From NCBI RefSeq assembly GCF_001613125.1, contig NZ_BDBT01000004.1, positions 124,001 through 188,000 of the forward strand: DNA of 64,000 bases, read 5' to 3'. The position numbers and the translations under genes are program-made. The notes under the pieces are model-generated. The model was not told the DNA's origin. It searched no databases and saw only the letters and a list, made by a program, of their open reading frames with translations. The DNA comes from Nocardia shimofusensis NBRC 100134 (GTDB lineage: Bacteria > Actinomycetota > Actinomycetes > Mycobacteriales > Mycobacteriaceae). Shown here piece after piece: positions 32,415 through 41,530 of the stretch. Every line of letters begins with the position of its first letter. The first letter of the stretch is position 1.

Positions 32415-33995
32415 ATGGCGACCAAGAAGACCCCCGCCGCGGAGACCCCCGCCCCGGAGACCTCCGCCCCGGAGACCTCCGCCCCGGAGAACGCCGCCCC
32501 GGCGAACGCTGCCGCGGAGAACGCCGCCTCGGGCAACACGCCCCAGCATTTCCCGGTCGTCGTCATCGGCGCGGGCTTCGCGGGCATCGCGCTGGGCGTG
32601 GAATTGCGCGCCAAGGGGATCACCGACTTCGTGATCCTGGAACGCTCGTCGGGCCTGGGCGGCACCTGGCGCGCCAACACCTACCCCGGCTGCGCCTGTG
32701 ACGTGCCCTCGCAGCTGTATTCGTACTCCTTCGCGCCCAACCCCGACTGGTCGCGCACCTACGGCACCCAGCCGGAGATCCTGGCCTACCTGGAGAAGGT
32801 CGCCGCCGACTTCGAGATCGTGCCGCACATGCGCTTCGACGTCGAGGTCGCCGACGCGCGCTTCGACGAGGACGCCCAGCAGTGGCGGATCGCGACGAGC
32901 AAGGGCGACTACACCGCCGACGTCCTGATCTCGGCGGTCGGCCCGTTCAGCGAGGCCAATATCCCGAACCTGCCCGGCAGGGAGAAGTTCGCCGGCACCC
33001 AGTTCCATTCGCTGCACTGGGATCACGACCACGACTTGACCGGCGAGCGGGTCGCGGTGATCGGCACGGGCGCCTCCGCCGTGCAGTTCATCCCCGAGAT
33101 CCAGCCGAAGGTGGGCAAGCTGACCGTGTTCCAGCGGTCCGCGCCGTGGATCGTCTCTCGGCTCGACCGCCGCACCACCGGCGTGGAGCGCGCGTTGCTG
33201 CGCAAACTGCCGGTGCTCGGCAAGGCGGTGCGCGGCGCATTCTACACCGGCATCGAGAGCTTCGGGCTGGTCGGGTTCGTGGACAAGCGTTTCCGTCACC
33301 CGTACGAGGCGCTGGGCAAGCTGCAGTTGCTGCGGCAGGTCCGCGACCCGAAGCTGCGCAAGATCCTGACTCCCGACTATGTGATCGGCTGCAAGCGGGC
33401 GATCTTCTCCGACGCCTACTTCCCGGCGCTGACCCAGCCCAATGTCGAGGTCGTCACCGCGGGCATCGCGGAGATCAGGGAGCATTCCATCGTCACCGCC
33501 GACGGTGTGGAGCATCCGGTCGACACCCTGATCTGGGGCACCGGCTTCGGCATGCCCGCCGGGGTGTTCGAGCGCATCCACGGCGCGGACGGCCGCTCGA
33601 TCGCCGACCGCTACCGCGAGGCGCCCAGCAGCTACCTCGGTACCTCGATCGCAGGGTTCCCGAACTTCTTCACCACCCTCGGCCCGTTCGGCGTGGTGGG
33701 CAACCAGTCGGCGGTCTTCATGATCGAGTCGCAGGCCCGCTACATCGTCGACGCGCTGAAAATGATGCGGGACAAGGGGATCGCGCGAGTCGTGGTCCGG
33801 CCGGAGGTGCAGGAGGCCTTCCTCGCCGACGTCAACGCGCGCAGCACCGACACCGCTTGGCTGACCGGCGGCTGCAACAGCTACTACACCACCGCCGACG
33901 GCGCCAACTCCGGCCTGTACCCGAGCTGGAGCTTCGAATACGCTCGCCGCACACGACGTTTCGACGCGGAATCGTATGAGATGAGGACCCGATGA
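32415..33995 (+). CDS. Baeyer-Villiger-type flavin monooxygenase
   Basis: 526 residues from the ATG at 32415 (AAAGGAG upstream). A low-complexity N-terminus of about 40 residues built on a five-residue PE(T/N)xA theme, encoded by 15-base tandem repeats, precedes VVVIGAGFAGIALGVEL (FAD). The BVMO fingerprint FAGTQFHSLHWDHD (FxGxxxHxxxW) is present, followed by VAVIGTGASAVQFIPEI (NADP). It inserts oxygen next to a ketone or hydroxylates a related substrate, using FAD and NADPH. In the operon it follows the reductase and overlaps the SDR gene. The substrate is unknown; steroid or fatty ketones are plausible. Confidence 0.92.
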   Translation: MATKKTPAAETPAPETSAPETSAPENAAPANAAAENAASGNTPQHFPVVVIGAGFAGIALGVELRAKGITDFVILERSSGLGGTWRANTYPGCACDVPSQLYSYSFAPNPDWSRTYGTQPEILAYLEKVAADFEIVPHMRFDVEVADARFDEDAQQWRIATSKGDYTADVLISAVGPFSEANIPNLPGREKFAGTQFHSLHWDHDHDLTGERVAVIGTGASAVQFIPEIQPKVGKLTVFQRSAPWIVSRLDRRTTGVERALLRKLPVLGKAVRGAFYTGIESFGLVGFVDKRFRHPYEALGKLQLLRQVRDPKLRKILTPDYVIGCKRAIFSDAYFPALTQPNVEVVTAGIAEIREHSIVTADGVEHPVDTLIWGTGFGMPAGVFERIHGADGRSIADRYREAPSSYLGTSIAGFPNFFTTLGPFGVVGNQSAVFMIESQARYIVDALKMMRDKGIARVVVRPEVQEAFLADVNARSTDTAWLTGGCNSYYTTADGANSGLYPSWSFEYARRTRRFDAESYEMRTR

Positions 33996-34942
33996 AAATG
34001 CCGGATCTGCGCGGATTGCTCGCCTCGGTGCCGTTCACCGGTGTCTCCGATCAGCCGTTGTTCGACCTGCAGGACCGGGTGGCCGTGGTCACCGGCGCGG
34101 GCACCGGTATCGGCCGGGAACTGGCCAGGCTGTTGGCCGCGCGCGGGGCGCGGGTCGCGGTGATCGACATAGATTCCGCCGCCGCCGAATCCGTCGCCCG
34201 CGACCTGCGCGTGCGTGGCTTCGGGCTGACCGCCGACGTGACCGACCGGGCGGGCATGAAGGCGGCCATCGCGCGGGTGCGCGAGGAGTTCGGCCGGATC
34301 GACGTGGTGGTCGCGAACGCGGGCATCGTGCCCCCGCCCGCCACCATCCGGCTGATGGACCCGGCCGATTTCGACCGGGTGATCGCGGTGAACCTGACCG
34401 GTGTGTTCAACACCGTGCAGCCCGCCCTCGACAGCGTCATCGAGACCGGCGGTCACGTCGTGGTCGTCTCCTCGGCGGCGGCCTTCGCCCCGGGCATGGC
34501 GGGTTCGCCCTATATGACCAGCAAGGCCGCCGTCGAGCAGTTCGGCCGTGCGCTGCGGGTGGAGCTGTCCGCGCACGGCGCGACCGCCGGTGTGGCCTAC
34601 CTGGGCGTGGTCGAGACCGCCATGACCCGGCACACCCTGGATGACGACGAGTTGGGCCGCGAGGTAGGGGAGATGCTGCCCTGGCCGCTGAATCAGCGCA
34701 TCACCGCCCGGGAGGCCGCCGTCTCCATCGCCGACGGCATCATCCGCCGTTCCCCGCGCACGATGGCGCCCAAGCAGTGGGAGGCCTACGCCCTGCTGCG
34801 CGGCACCATCAATGTCGTCCTCGACGACCGCCTCACCCGCGACGCGAAGCTGCACTCGCTGCTCGACCGGCTCGAGCAGCGCCTGGCCCCGGTGCGTGAC
34901 ACGGTGGTGCGCCCGCTGGTCCGCGAGACCAACAGGCGCTGA
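33992..34942 (+). CDS. Short-chain dehydrogenase/reductase
   Basis: 316 residues. Classical SDR: VAVVTGAGTGIGREL for cofactor binding, DVVVANAGIVPPP (NAG), VVVSSAAAF (catalytic Ser), PYMTSKAAVEQF (Tyr-x3-Lys). A C-terminal extension of about 60 residues (LRGTINVVLDDRLTRDAKLHSLLDRLEQRL) is typical of membrane-associated SDRs that act on lipids. Last gene of the operon; ATGA overlap with the monooxygenase. Probably supplies or removes the ketone used by that enzyme. Confidence 0.92.
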   Translation: MKMPDLRGLLASVPFTGVSDQPLFDLQDRVAVVTGAGTGIGRELARLLAARGARVAVIDIDSAAAESVARDLRVRGFGLTADVTDRAGMKAAIARVREEFGRIDVVVANAGIVPPPATIRLMDPADFDRVIAVNLTGVFNTVQPALDSVIETGGHVVVVSSAAAFAPGMAGSPYMTSKAAVEQFGRALRVELSAHGATAGVAYLGVVETAMTRHTLDDDELGREVGEMLPWPLNQRITAREAAVSIADGIIRRSPRTMAPKQWEAYALLRGTINVVLDDRLTRDAKLHSLLDRLEQRLAPVRDTVVRPLVRETNRR

Positions 34943-34945
34943 CCG

Positions 34946-37150
34946 CTATTTGCGCGGCAACCCCATCACCAGGGCGGCGATCGTGTTGAGCTGGATCTCC
35001 AAGGTCCCGCCGCCGATCACCCAGGTGGGGATGTCGAGCTCGTGATGCACGACCTCGGAGACGGTTTCGCGCAACGCGGCTGCCGGGCCGACCAATTCGA
35101 GCGCGGCCGCCGCGGCGTCGGTGTGCAGCATCGCCGCCGCGGCCTTGGCGATACTCGTGCCCGGGCCGACCGGCTGCCCGTCGAGCCTGCGGATCGTCTC
35201 GCGCAGGTTCATCGCCGAGATCGCCGCGCCGCGCGCGCTGATCCGGCCCAGCGTGCGCAGCGCCTCGTCGCGGCTGCCCGCGAACTCCTCGCGCTCGATG
35301 ATGCCCACGATGCGCTGGTTGTGGCCGGGGTCGCGGACGCCGCCGATGAAAAGCCGTTCCTGGGCAAGGGTTTCCAGCGTGAGCGCCCAGCCCTGACCCG
35401 GTTCGCCGAGCACCATCTCGTCGGGGACGAAGGCGTCATCGAAGAACACCTCGTTGAATTCGGCGTCGCCGCTGGACTGGGTGATCGGCCGGACGGTGAC
35501 GCCTTCGCCGTGCATGTCCACCAGGAACACCGTCAGTCCGCGATGGCGCTCGGCCTCCGGATCGGTGCGGGCCAGCAGCAGACCCCAGTGCGAGCGATGC
35601 GCCAGCGTGGTCCAGATCTTCTGGCCGTTGAGCCGCCAGCCGCCGTCGGCCCTGGTGGCGCGCAGGCTCAATGACGCCACGTCCGAGCCCGCCTCCGGCT
35701 CGCTGAACAGCTGGCACCAGATCTCCTCGCCGCGCAGCGCGGGCGCGGCCAGGCGGGCGAGCTGTTCAGGGGTGCCGCGCTGCAACACGATCGGCACCAC
35801 CCATTGCCCGATGCCCATCGACGGCTGGGCGATGCCGTGCTTGTCGAACTCGTCCTGCAGGATCAGCTGCTCGAGCGGCCCGGCCTCGATGCCGTAGGGC
35901 TTGGGCATGGGCGGGGAGACCAGACCGTGGTCGGCGAGCAGGGTGCGGCGCGGGCCGATGGCGACCATGTCCATGTCGCCGAGCGTGCTCGGGGTCGGAT
36001 TGTCCAGCGCGGCAGCTTGATCCAGGATGCCGGACACCCAGTCGCGGAACGTGGGATCGGTCTCCGGCAGCGGCACGGTGAAGTTGCGCGGGCCGCCCAT
36101 CGCGACTTCGCCGAGCCTGCGCTCCCAGATCTCACCCGGCCCGGCCAGTCCGGCCAGCGTCATGGCCCGCCGCCAGTACAGGTGCAGGTCGTGCTCCCAG
36201 GTGAAGCCGATGGCGCCGTGCAGGGCGAGGCATTCCACCGCGGCGTGGACCGCGTTGCCCAGCGTGGTCAGCGCGGCCGCCGCGACGGCGTGCGCACGCT
36301 GATCGGCCTCGTCGTCGAGGCCGCGCACGGCGTCCCAGGCGGCGGCGGTCGCCAGCTCGCTGGTGATCAGCAGCTGCGCGGCCCGGTGCTGGACGGCTTG
36401 GAACGCGCCGACCGGACGGCCGAACTGCTTGCGCGCCTTGATGTATTCGGTGGCGGTGTCCGAGCACCAGCGGATCACGCCGGCCGCCTCGACCGCCAGG
36501 AAGGCGACCACGAGATCGGCCGCGCGGTCGCTGTCGACGCCGGTCAGTTCGGCGCTGGGCGTCACGTTCTCGAAGGTGACCCGGCCCAGATCACGGCCGA
36601 GGTCCGCGCCGCTCTCGGCGCTCACCGTCACGCCCGCGGTGTCGGAGTCGACCAGGAACCAGCGTCGGTTCGCCGCGACGACGAAGACCTGCGCCGCGAC
36701 CGCGCCGAGCACCAGGCCGCTCGTCCCGGTGAGGCTCGTCGAATCCTCGGTGAGAGCGATCCCGTGCTCCGGAGTGACGACGGCGCCGGTGCCGCCCTCG
36801 GCGAAGCGACGCAGCGCGGCCTCGGTGTGCGAGTCGGCGTTCGCCGCCGACACGACGGTGCTGGCGATCACGCTGGGCAGCAGGGCCCCCGGCAGCAGTG
36901 CCTTTCCGAACTCGGCGATCACCACCGCGATCTCCTCGAGCGAACCGCCCTGCCCGCCGACGTCCTCCGGCAGATGCACGCCGGTCAGTCCGGTCGCGAC
37001 GAGCTCCGCCCAGAAGGTGGGCAGCTCGCCGCGTCGTAGCTGCTCGGTGTTCTTCCGGGTGTACTCGCGGGTGGCGTGGCGCGCGGCGAATCCGCCGACG
37101 CTCTCCGCCAACGCCACTTGATCGGCGGTCAGGGCAACAGGCACGTTCAC
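34946..37150 (-). CDS. Double-domain acyl-CoA dehydrogenase
   Basis: 734 residues, about twice a normal acyl-CoA dehydrogenase, made of two tandem ACAD units. The first unit covers about 1-360 (LALTADQVALAESVGGFAARH, AECLALHGAIGFTWEHDLHLYWRRAM). The second covers about 380-734 and retains the FAD/substrate segment (EPEAGSDVASLSLRATRADGGWRLNGQKIWTTLAHRSHWGLLLART). This is the FadE6/FadE-type fused architecture found in mycobacteria and nocardiae. It oxidises acyl-CoA esters, possibly of side-chain or cholesterol origin. It is convergent with the SDR operon (3-base gap). Confidence 0.93.
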   Translation of the reverse strand: MNVPVALTADQVALAESVGGFAARHATREYTRKNTEQLRRGELPTFWAELVATGLTGVHLPEDVGGQGGSLEEIAVVIAEFGKALLPGALLPSVIASTVVSAANADSHTEAALRRFAEGGTGAVVTPEHGIALTEDSTSLTGTSGLVLGAVAAQVFVVAANRRWFLVDSDTAGVTVSAESGADLGRDLGRVTFENVTPSAELTGVDSDRAADLVVAFLAVEAAGVIRWCSDTATEYIKARKQFGRPVGAFQAVQHRAAQLLITSELATAAAWDAVRGLDDEADQRAHAVAAAALTTLGNAVHAAVECLALHGAIGFTWEHDLHLYWRRAMTLAGLAGPGEIWERRLGEVAMGGPRNFTVPLPETDPTFRDWVSGILDQAAALDNPTPSTLGDMDMVAIGPRRTLLADHGLVSPPMPKPYGIEAGPLEQLILQDEFDKHGIAQPSMGIGQWVVPIVLQRGTPEQLARLAAPALRGEEIWCQLFSEPEAGSDVASLSLRATRADGGWRLNGQKIWTTLAHRSHWGLLLARTDPEAERHRGLTVFLVDMHGEGVTVRPITQSSGDAEFNEVFFDDAFVPDEMVLGEPGQGWALTLETLAQERLFIGGVRDPGHNQRIVGIIEREEFAGSRDEALRTLGRISARGAAISAMNLRETIRRLDGQPVGPGTSIAKAAAAMLHTDAAAAALELVGPAAALRETVSEVVHHELDIPTWVIGGGTLEIQLNTIAALVMGLPRK

Positions 37151-37250
37151 TCACTCCCGGTCGGGGGACCGGTTTCGGTCCCGGCTCACTCCACACTCAG
37201 ATTAGAACAGGTTCTAGAACTGTGGTGCCGTGTTGAGCCGGGCCGTGGGG

Positions 37251-37949
37251 TCAGTGCCCCATGCCGATGCCACCGTCGACATTGATGACGGTGCCGGTGA
37301 TGTAGGCCGCGCCGGGCGTGAGCAGGAACGCCGTGGTCGCGGCGACCTCTTCCGGCTTGCCGAAACGGCCGAGCGGAATGGCCTGCAGAGCGATCTCGGC
37401 GACGCGCTCGTTCACCCCCGCCGCCATATCGGTCTCGGTGAAGCCGGGTGCGATGACATTGGCGGTGATGTTGCGCGAGCCGAGCTCACGGGCCAGCGAT
37501 CGCGCGATGCCGACGACACCGGCCTTGGCGGCGGTGTAGTTCACCTGACCGGGCATGCCGGCCAGACCGGAGGCCGAGCCGATGATGACGATGCGGCCGA
37601 GCCGGTTGCGCACCATATTGCGGGTCGCGCGCTTGACCACCCGGAACACGCCGGTGAGGTTGGTGTCGATCACGCGGGTGAACTGGTCGGTGTTCATCCG
37701 CATGATCAGGGTGTCGTCGGTGATGCCCGCGTTGGCGATCACGGCCTCGACCGGTCCGTCGGTCTTCTCGATGTGGGTGAACGCGGCGTCGACCGAGGCA
37801 TCGTCGGTGACGTCGCACTCCACGCCGTGCACCCCGTCGGGCACCGTCGACCCCCGGTGCGTACCCCAGACGGTATGCCCTTCGGTGACGAGGTGGGCGG
37901 CGATCGCGGCTCCGATTCCGCGATTGGCGCCGGTGACGAGGACGCGCAT
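37251..37949 (-). CDS. FabG-like 3-oxoacyl-[acyl carrier protein] reductase / SDR
   Basis: 232 residues from the ATG at 37949 (GGAGG seven bases upstream). RVLVTGANRGIGAAIA, VIANAGITDDTLIMRM, IVIIGSASGLAGMPGQVNYTAAKAGVVG (Ser, Tyr, Lys) and FTETDMAAGVNERV are characteristic of FabG. The sequence resembles the mycobacterial MabA group. A role in fatty acid elongation or 3-ketoacyl reduction is likely; no InhA homologue is adjacent. It lies between the acyl-CoA dehydrogenase and a TetR gene on the same strand. Confidence 0.9.
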   Translation of the reverse strand: MRVLVTGANRGIGAAIAAHLVTEGHTVWGTHRGSTVPDGVHGVECDVTDDASVDAAFTHIEKTDGPVEAVIANAGITDDTLIMRMNTDQFTRVIDTNLTGVFRVVKRATRNMVRNRLGRIVIIGSASGLAGMPGQVNYTAAKAGVVGIARSLARELGSRNITANVIAPGFTETDMAAGVNERVAEIALQAIPLGRFGKPEEVAATTAFLLTPGAAYITGTVINVDGGIGMGH

Positions 37950-38155
37950 CAGGTTGCCTCCGAAAATATGTCGTACGAGTAGGGGAGCGTATCGGCGGTT
38001 CGGGCGCATTGCGCCGTCGACCGCCGCGGACAGCATAGGGGTGCGGGTCACACGCCTGCCCGGCGGCGCAGATCAGCACCCCGGGCCGACATCGCCCCGG
38101 CGCGGGTGGACGTCCTCGGCAGCTGCCGAGCGCAGCGCGTCCTGCCCGGCGTCGT

Positions 38156-38944
38156 TCAGTCCTGTTCCGGGAAGATGCCGGGCAGGCCGAGCGCGAACTC
38201 GAGATCGGCGCGGGTGCCGAGGACGGGGAGCAGGAAGCGGATCATGGTGAGCCGGGCGGGGGTGACGACCCGTGGGTCGGGTTCCCCGTCGGCCGCGGTG
38301 GAGATGCGGAAGACCACGTATTCGCACAGATGCAGCGCGGCGTCCAGATCGAGTGGCGTGGGGGCCTGCCTGCCGAGTTCGGTGAACTTCGCTCGCACGG
38401 CGGCGCGGATGTCGTCGAGGGCGCGTTCTCGGTAGGCGGAGACCGGGGAGGCCGGGTCGTGGAGCTCGGCGAACAGCGGGCCCAGCATCCGGCCGTGCCC
38501 GCGCGCCCAGTCCAGATAGGCGTCGATGAGGCCGATGCCCAGTGGGACCGGATCCGCCGAGGCGCTCAAGGCCGCGCGGATGCCGCCGGTGAGCCGGTCG
38601 TTGGATTCGGTGAGCAGGACGTGCAACGGCTCCTCGGCATTGCCGAAGTAGCGGTAGAAGGTCGGCCTGGCCAGCTCGGCCTGCGCCAGGATGCGCGCGA
38701 CCGTGGTGCCACGGGAACCGTTGCGGCTGAACACCTCCGCTGTCGCGCGCACGATGCGGGCGCGCACCTGCTCGGCCTGTTCCCTGCTCTGCGGCGGCCG
38801 CCCCCGCCGTGCCGGGGCGCCCTCCGCCGCGGATGCTCCCGCCGCTGCCTCGGTCGCCCCGATCGCGTCCACGGTGCGCGGGGTGATCCCGGACATGGAT
38901 GCCGCAGCCTCGGCCGCGTCGGGCGAACTGGTCTCGGACGGCAT
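38156..38944 (-). CDS. TetR-family regulator
   Basis: 262 residues, including a long disordered Ala/Pro/Glu N-terminus (about 1-55). HTH: RARIVRATAEVFSRNGSRGTTVARILAQAELARPTFYRYFGNAEEPL. The C-terminal domain is helical. It is divergent from the aldehyde dehydrogenase/SDR operon, with a promoter and short palindrome in the 149-base gap, and is a likely repressor of that operon. Confidence 0.9.
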   Translation of the reverse strand: MPSETSSPDAAEAAASMSGITPRTVDAIGATEAAAGASAAEGAPARRGRPPQSREQAEQVRARIVRATAEVFSRNGSRGTTVARILAQAELARPTFYRYFGNAEEPLHVLLTESNDRLTGGIRAALSASADPVPLGIGLIDAYLDWARGHGRMLGPLFAELHDPASPVSAYRERALDDIRAAVRAKFTELGRQAPTPLDLDAALHLCEYVVFRISTAADGEPDPRVVTPARLTMIRFLLPVLGTRADLEFALGLPGIFPEQD

Positions 38945-38997
38945 GGTGCAACCTCACAGGTCGACGGCGGCGGCCACGGTGCACCGCCACGAGAAGC

Positions 38998-39040
38998 TTG
39001 ACACGGGGCTGTGCTGTGTCATTAATCTAACACCTGTGTT
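38998..39040 (+). promoter_or_regulatory. Promoter and operator of the aldehyde dehydrogenase operon
   Basis: TTGACA (38998-39003), 17 bases, then ATTAAT (39021-39026). Just downstream is the palindrome AACACCTGTGTT (39029-39040). GACAC/GTGTC arms lie within the spacer. Suits repression by the divergent TetR. Confidence 0.5.
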
Positions 39041-39093
39041 CAGGTAAAAGCTGAGCTGATCCCGCCCCACCCCTCACGCCGGAGAGAGCGCCG

Positions 39094-40656
39094 ATGACGA
39101 CCGTCCCCCCGCCTGCCGCACTGTCCGCCGAACTGGTGAAACCGCTGCTGGACCGCGCCGTCGCGGGCGGCGCCGGCACCGTCGAGACCTTCGCCCCGGC
39201 CACCGGCGCCAAGATCGCCGACCTGCCGCAGTCCAGTACCGCCGATATCGACCGCGCCTTCACCGCCGCCCGTGCGGCGCAGCGGGAATGGGCGCGGCGT
39301 CCGGTGCGTGAGCGGGTGGCCGTGCTGCGGCGCCTGCACAAGATCGTGCTCGCCGAACAGAACACCATCCTCGACATCGTGCAGACCGAGACCGGCAAGT
39401 CCCGTGCGCACGCCTTCGACGAGGTCGCCGATGTCGCGGTGAACGCCAGATACTATGCGGCGCAGGCGGCTCGGCTGCTCGGCCCGCGGAAACCGCGCGG
39501 CGTGCTGCCGGTGCTCACCAAGGTCGACGTCCTGCATCGCCCCAAGGGCGTGGTCGCGGTGATCTCGCCGTGGAACTATCCGCTGGCGCTCGCGGTCTCC
39601 GACGCGTTGCCCGCCCTGGCCGCGGGTAATGCCGTGGTCGCGCGCCCGGACAACCAGACCGCGCTCACCGCGCTGTGGGCGATCGACGCCGCCGAGCGCG
39701 CCGGATTGCCGAAGGGGCTGTGGCAAGCGGTGCTCGGCCGCGGCTCGGTGATCGGCGGCGAGGTGATCGATCGCGCCGACTACGTCGACTACACCGGCTC
39801 CAGCGCGACCGGCCGCACCATCGCCCAGCAGGCCGGTCAGCGCCTCATCGGCTACTCGCTGGAACTCGGTGGCAAGAACCCGCTGCTGGTGCTCGACGAC
39901 GCCGACGTCGGCCGCGCGGCCAGGATCGCGGTGCGCGCCTGCTTCGCCTCGGCCGGTCAGCTGTGTGAATCCATCGAACGCATCTACGTCCACGAGGCCG
40001 TCCACGATCGGTTCGTGCGCGAATTCGTCGCGGCTGTGCAGGACATCGAACTCGGCGCCGGTCTGGACTATCGCGCCGACATGGGCTCGCTGACCTTCCA
40101 GCGCCAGCTCGACAGCGTGCGCGCCCACATCGACGACGCTGTCGCGAAGGGGGCGACCGTGCTCGCAGGCGGCCGCCACCGTCCCGACCTCGGCCCGTTC
40201 TTCCACGAACCCACCGTGCTGACCGGCGTGACACCCGAGATGGCCGTGTACGGCGAGGAGACCTTCGGTCCGGTCGTCTCGATCTACAAGGTGGCGAGCG
40301 AGGACGAGGCCGTGGCGGCCGCCAACGACACCCCCTACGGTCTGAACGCGTCGGTCTGGACGAAGGACGCCGAACGCGGCAGGCGGGTGGCCGCCCGCAT
40401 CCAGGCCGGGTCGGTCAATGTCAACGAAGGCTTCATCGCGGCGTGGGGCAGCGCGGACGCGCCGTCGGGCGGTCTGGGCATCTCCGGCAGCGGCCGCAGG
40501 CACGGCCCGGAAGGTCTGCTCAAGTACGTCGACACCCAGACCATCGCGACCCAGCGGGTGCTGCCGATCGCCCCGCTGCCGGGCATGTCCGAGCAGCTGT
40601 GGGCCAAGACCATGACGCTCTTCCTGGGCGTCATGAACACGTTGCGCCAGAAGTGA
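39094..40656 (+). CDS. NAD(P)-dependent aldehyde dehydrogenase, succinate-semialdehyde dehydrogenase-like
   Basis: 520 residues. Complete ALDH signature: SPWNYPLALAVSDALPALAAGNAVVARP, E257 in LELGGKNP as general base, C291 in SAGQLCESIER as nucleophile, and EETFGPVVSIYKV. It is closest in style to the GabD2/SSADH group of mycobacteria. A C-terminal extension (LPGMSEQLWAKTMTLFLGVMNTLRQK) is common in the nocardioform members. First gene of an operon with the SDR 43 bases downstream. Confidence 0.92.
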   Translation: MTTVPPPAALSAELVKPLLDRAVAGGAGTVETFAPATGAKIADLPQSSTADIDRAFTAARAAQREWARRPVRERVAVLRRLHKIVLAEQNTILDIVQTETGKSRAHAFDEVADVAVNARYYAAQAARLLGPRKPRGVLPVLTKVDVLHRPKGVVAVISPWNYPLALAVSDALPALAAGNAVVARPDNQTALTALWAIDAAERAGLPKGLWQAVLGRGSVIGGEVIDRADYVDYTGSSATGRTIAQQAGQRLIGYSLELGGKNPLLVLDDADVGRAARIAVRACFASAGQLCESIERIYVHEAVHDRFVREFVAAVQDIELGAGLDYRADMGSLTFQRQLDSVRAHIDDAVAKGATVLAGGRHRPDLGPFFHEPTVLTGVTPEMAVYGEETFGPVVSIYKVASEDEAVAAANDTPYGLNASVWTKDAERGRRVAARIQAGSVNVNEGFIAAWGSADAPSGGLGISGSGRRHGPEGLLKYVDTQTIATQRVLPIAPLPGMSEQLWAKTMTLFLGVMNTLRQK

Positions 40657-40699
40657 AGCACTGGCGGGCGGGGAAATTCGAGGACGGGACGGTGCGGGA

Positions 40700-41530
40700 A
40701 TGAAGCTGGACACGGTCGCGGGCAAGACGGTGCTGGTCACCGGCGCCGCGCGGGGAATGGGCAAACTGTTCGCCGAACGCGCGGTGCTCGAGCGCGCCGT
40801 TGCGGTGGTGCTGTGGGACATCGACGAGCCGACGTTGAAGGAGACCGCCGACGAACTGTCCGGTCGCGGCGTGCGCATCCACACCCGCGTGGTCGACATC
40901 GCCGATCGCGACGCCATCGCCGCGGCGGCGGCCGACACCCGTCGACTCGTCGGCGACATCGACATCCTGATCAACAACGCGGGCATCGTGCGCGGCAACA
41001 CCTACTTCTGGGAGACCGAGGACCTCGCCGACATCGAGACGACGATGGCCATCAATTCCCTTGCCCCCATGTACATCACGCGCGAGTTCCTGCCCGCTAT
41101 GGTGCGCCGCGGCGGCCTCGCCCGGGTGATGACCATCGCTTCCTCGGCGGGGCTGGTCTCCAATCCGCGGATGAGCGTCTACGCGGCCTCCAAATGGGCC
41201 GCGCTCGGCTGGTCGGACTCGGTGCGCCTGGAACTCGAGCAGGCCGGGCACGACCACGTGAAGGTGACCACCGTCTGCCCGACCTACATCGACACCGGAA
41301 TGTTCGACGGCGCCAAGGGTTTCTGGCTCACCCCCATCCTGAAACAGCAGGACGTCGTCGACACCTCCTGGCGGCGGATGAAGGCCGGCGAGCCCCTGGT
41401 GGTGCTGCCGTGGACCTCACGGCTGAACAAGGCCATCTCCGGGTTGCTCCCGGTGAAGCTGCGTGACCTGTTCCTCGATACCGTGGGCGTCTACCGCTCG
41501 ATGGACCGATTCACCGGCCGCGCGGGCTAG
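40700..41530 (+). CDS. Short-chain dehydrogenase/reductase
   Basis: 276 residues. TVLVTGAARGMGKLFAE, ILINNAGIVRG, MTIASSAGLVSN (Ser), VYAASKWAALGWSDSV (Tyr-x3-Lys). Resembles the retinol-dehydrogenase-like SDRs found next to aldehyde dehydrogenases, so alcohol to aldehyde oxidation followed by the neighbouring ALDH is a reasonable model. Its last few codons overlap the convergent methyltransferase by four bases. Confidence 0.9.
   Translation: MKLDTVAGKTVLVTGAARGMGKLFAERAVLERAVAVVLWDIDEPTLKETADELSGRGVRIHTRVVDIADRDAIAAAAADTRRLVGDIDILINNAGIVRGNTYFWETEDLADIETTMAINSLAPMYITREFLPAMVRRGGLARVMTIASSAGLVSNPRMSVYAASKWAALGWSDSVRLELEQAGHDHVKVTTVCPTYIDTGMFDGAKGFWLTPILKQQDVVDTSWRRMKAGEPLVVLPWTSRLNKAISGLLPVKLRDLFLDTVGVYRSMDRFTGRAG

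Noticed and set aside
32424..32540. Short tandem repeats that might suggest a CRISPR array
   Set aside because: The repeats are in frame inside a coding region without unique spacers; they encode a disordered tail.
39040..41001. Minus-strand frame of 653 codons opposite the aldehyde dehydrogenase
   Set aside because: Shadow of the ALDH gene, which has full active-site motifs.
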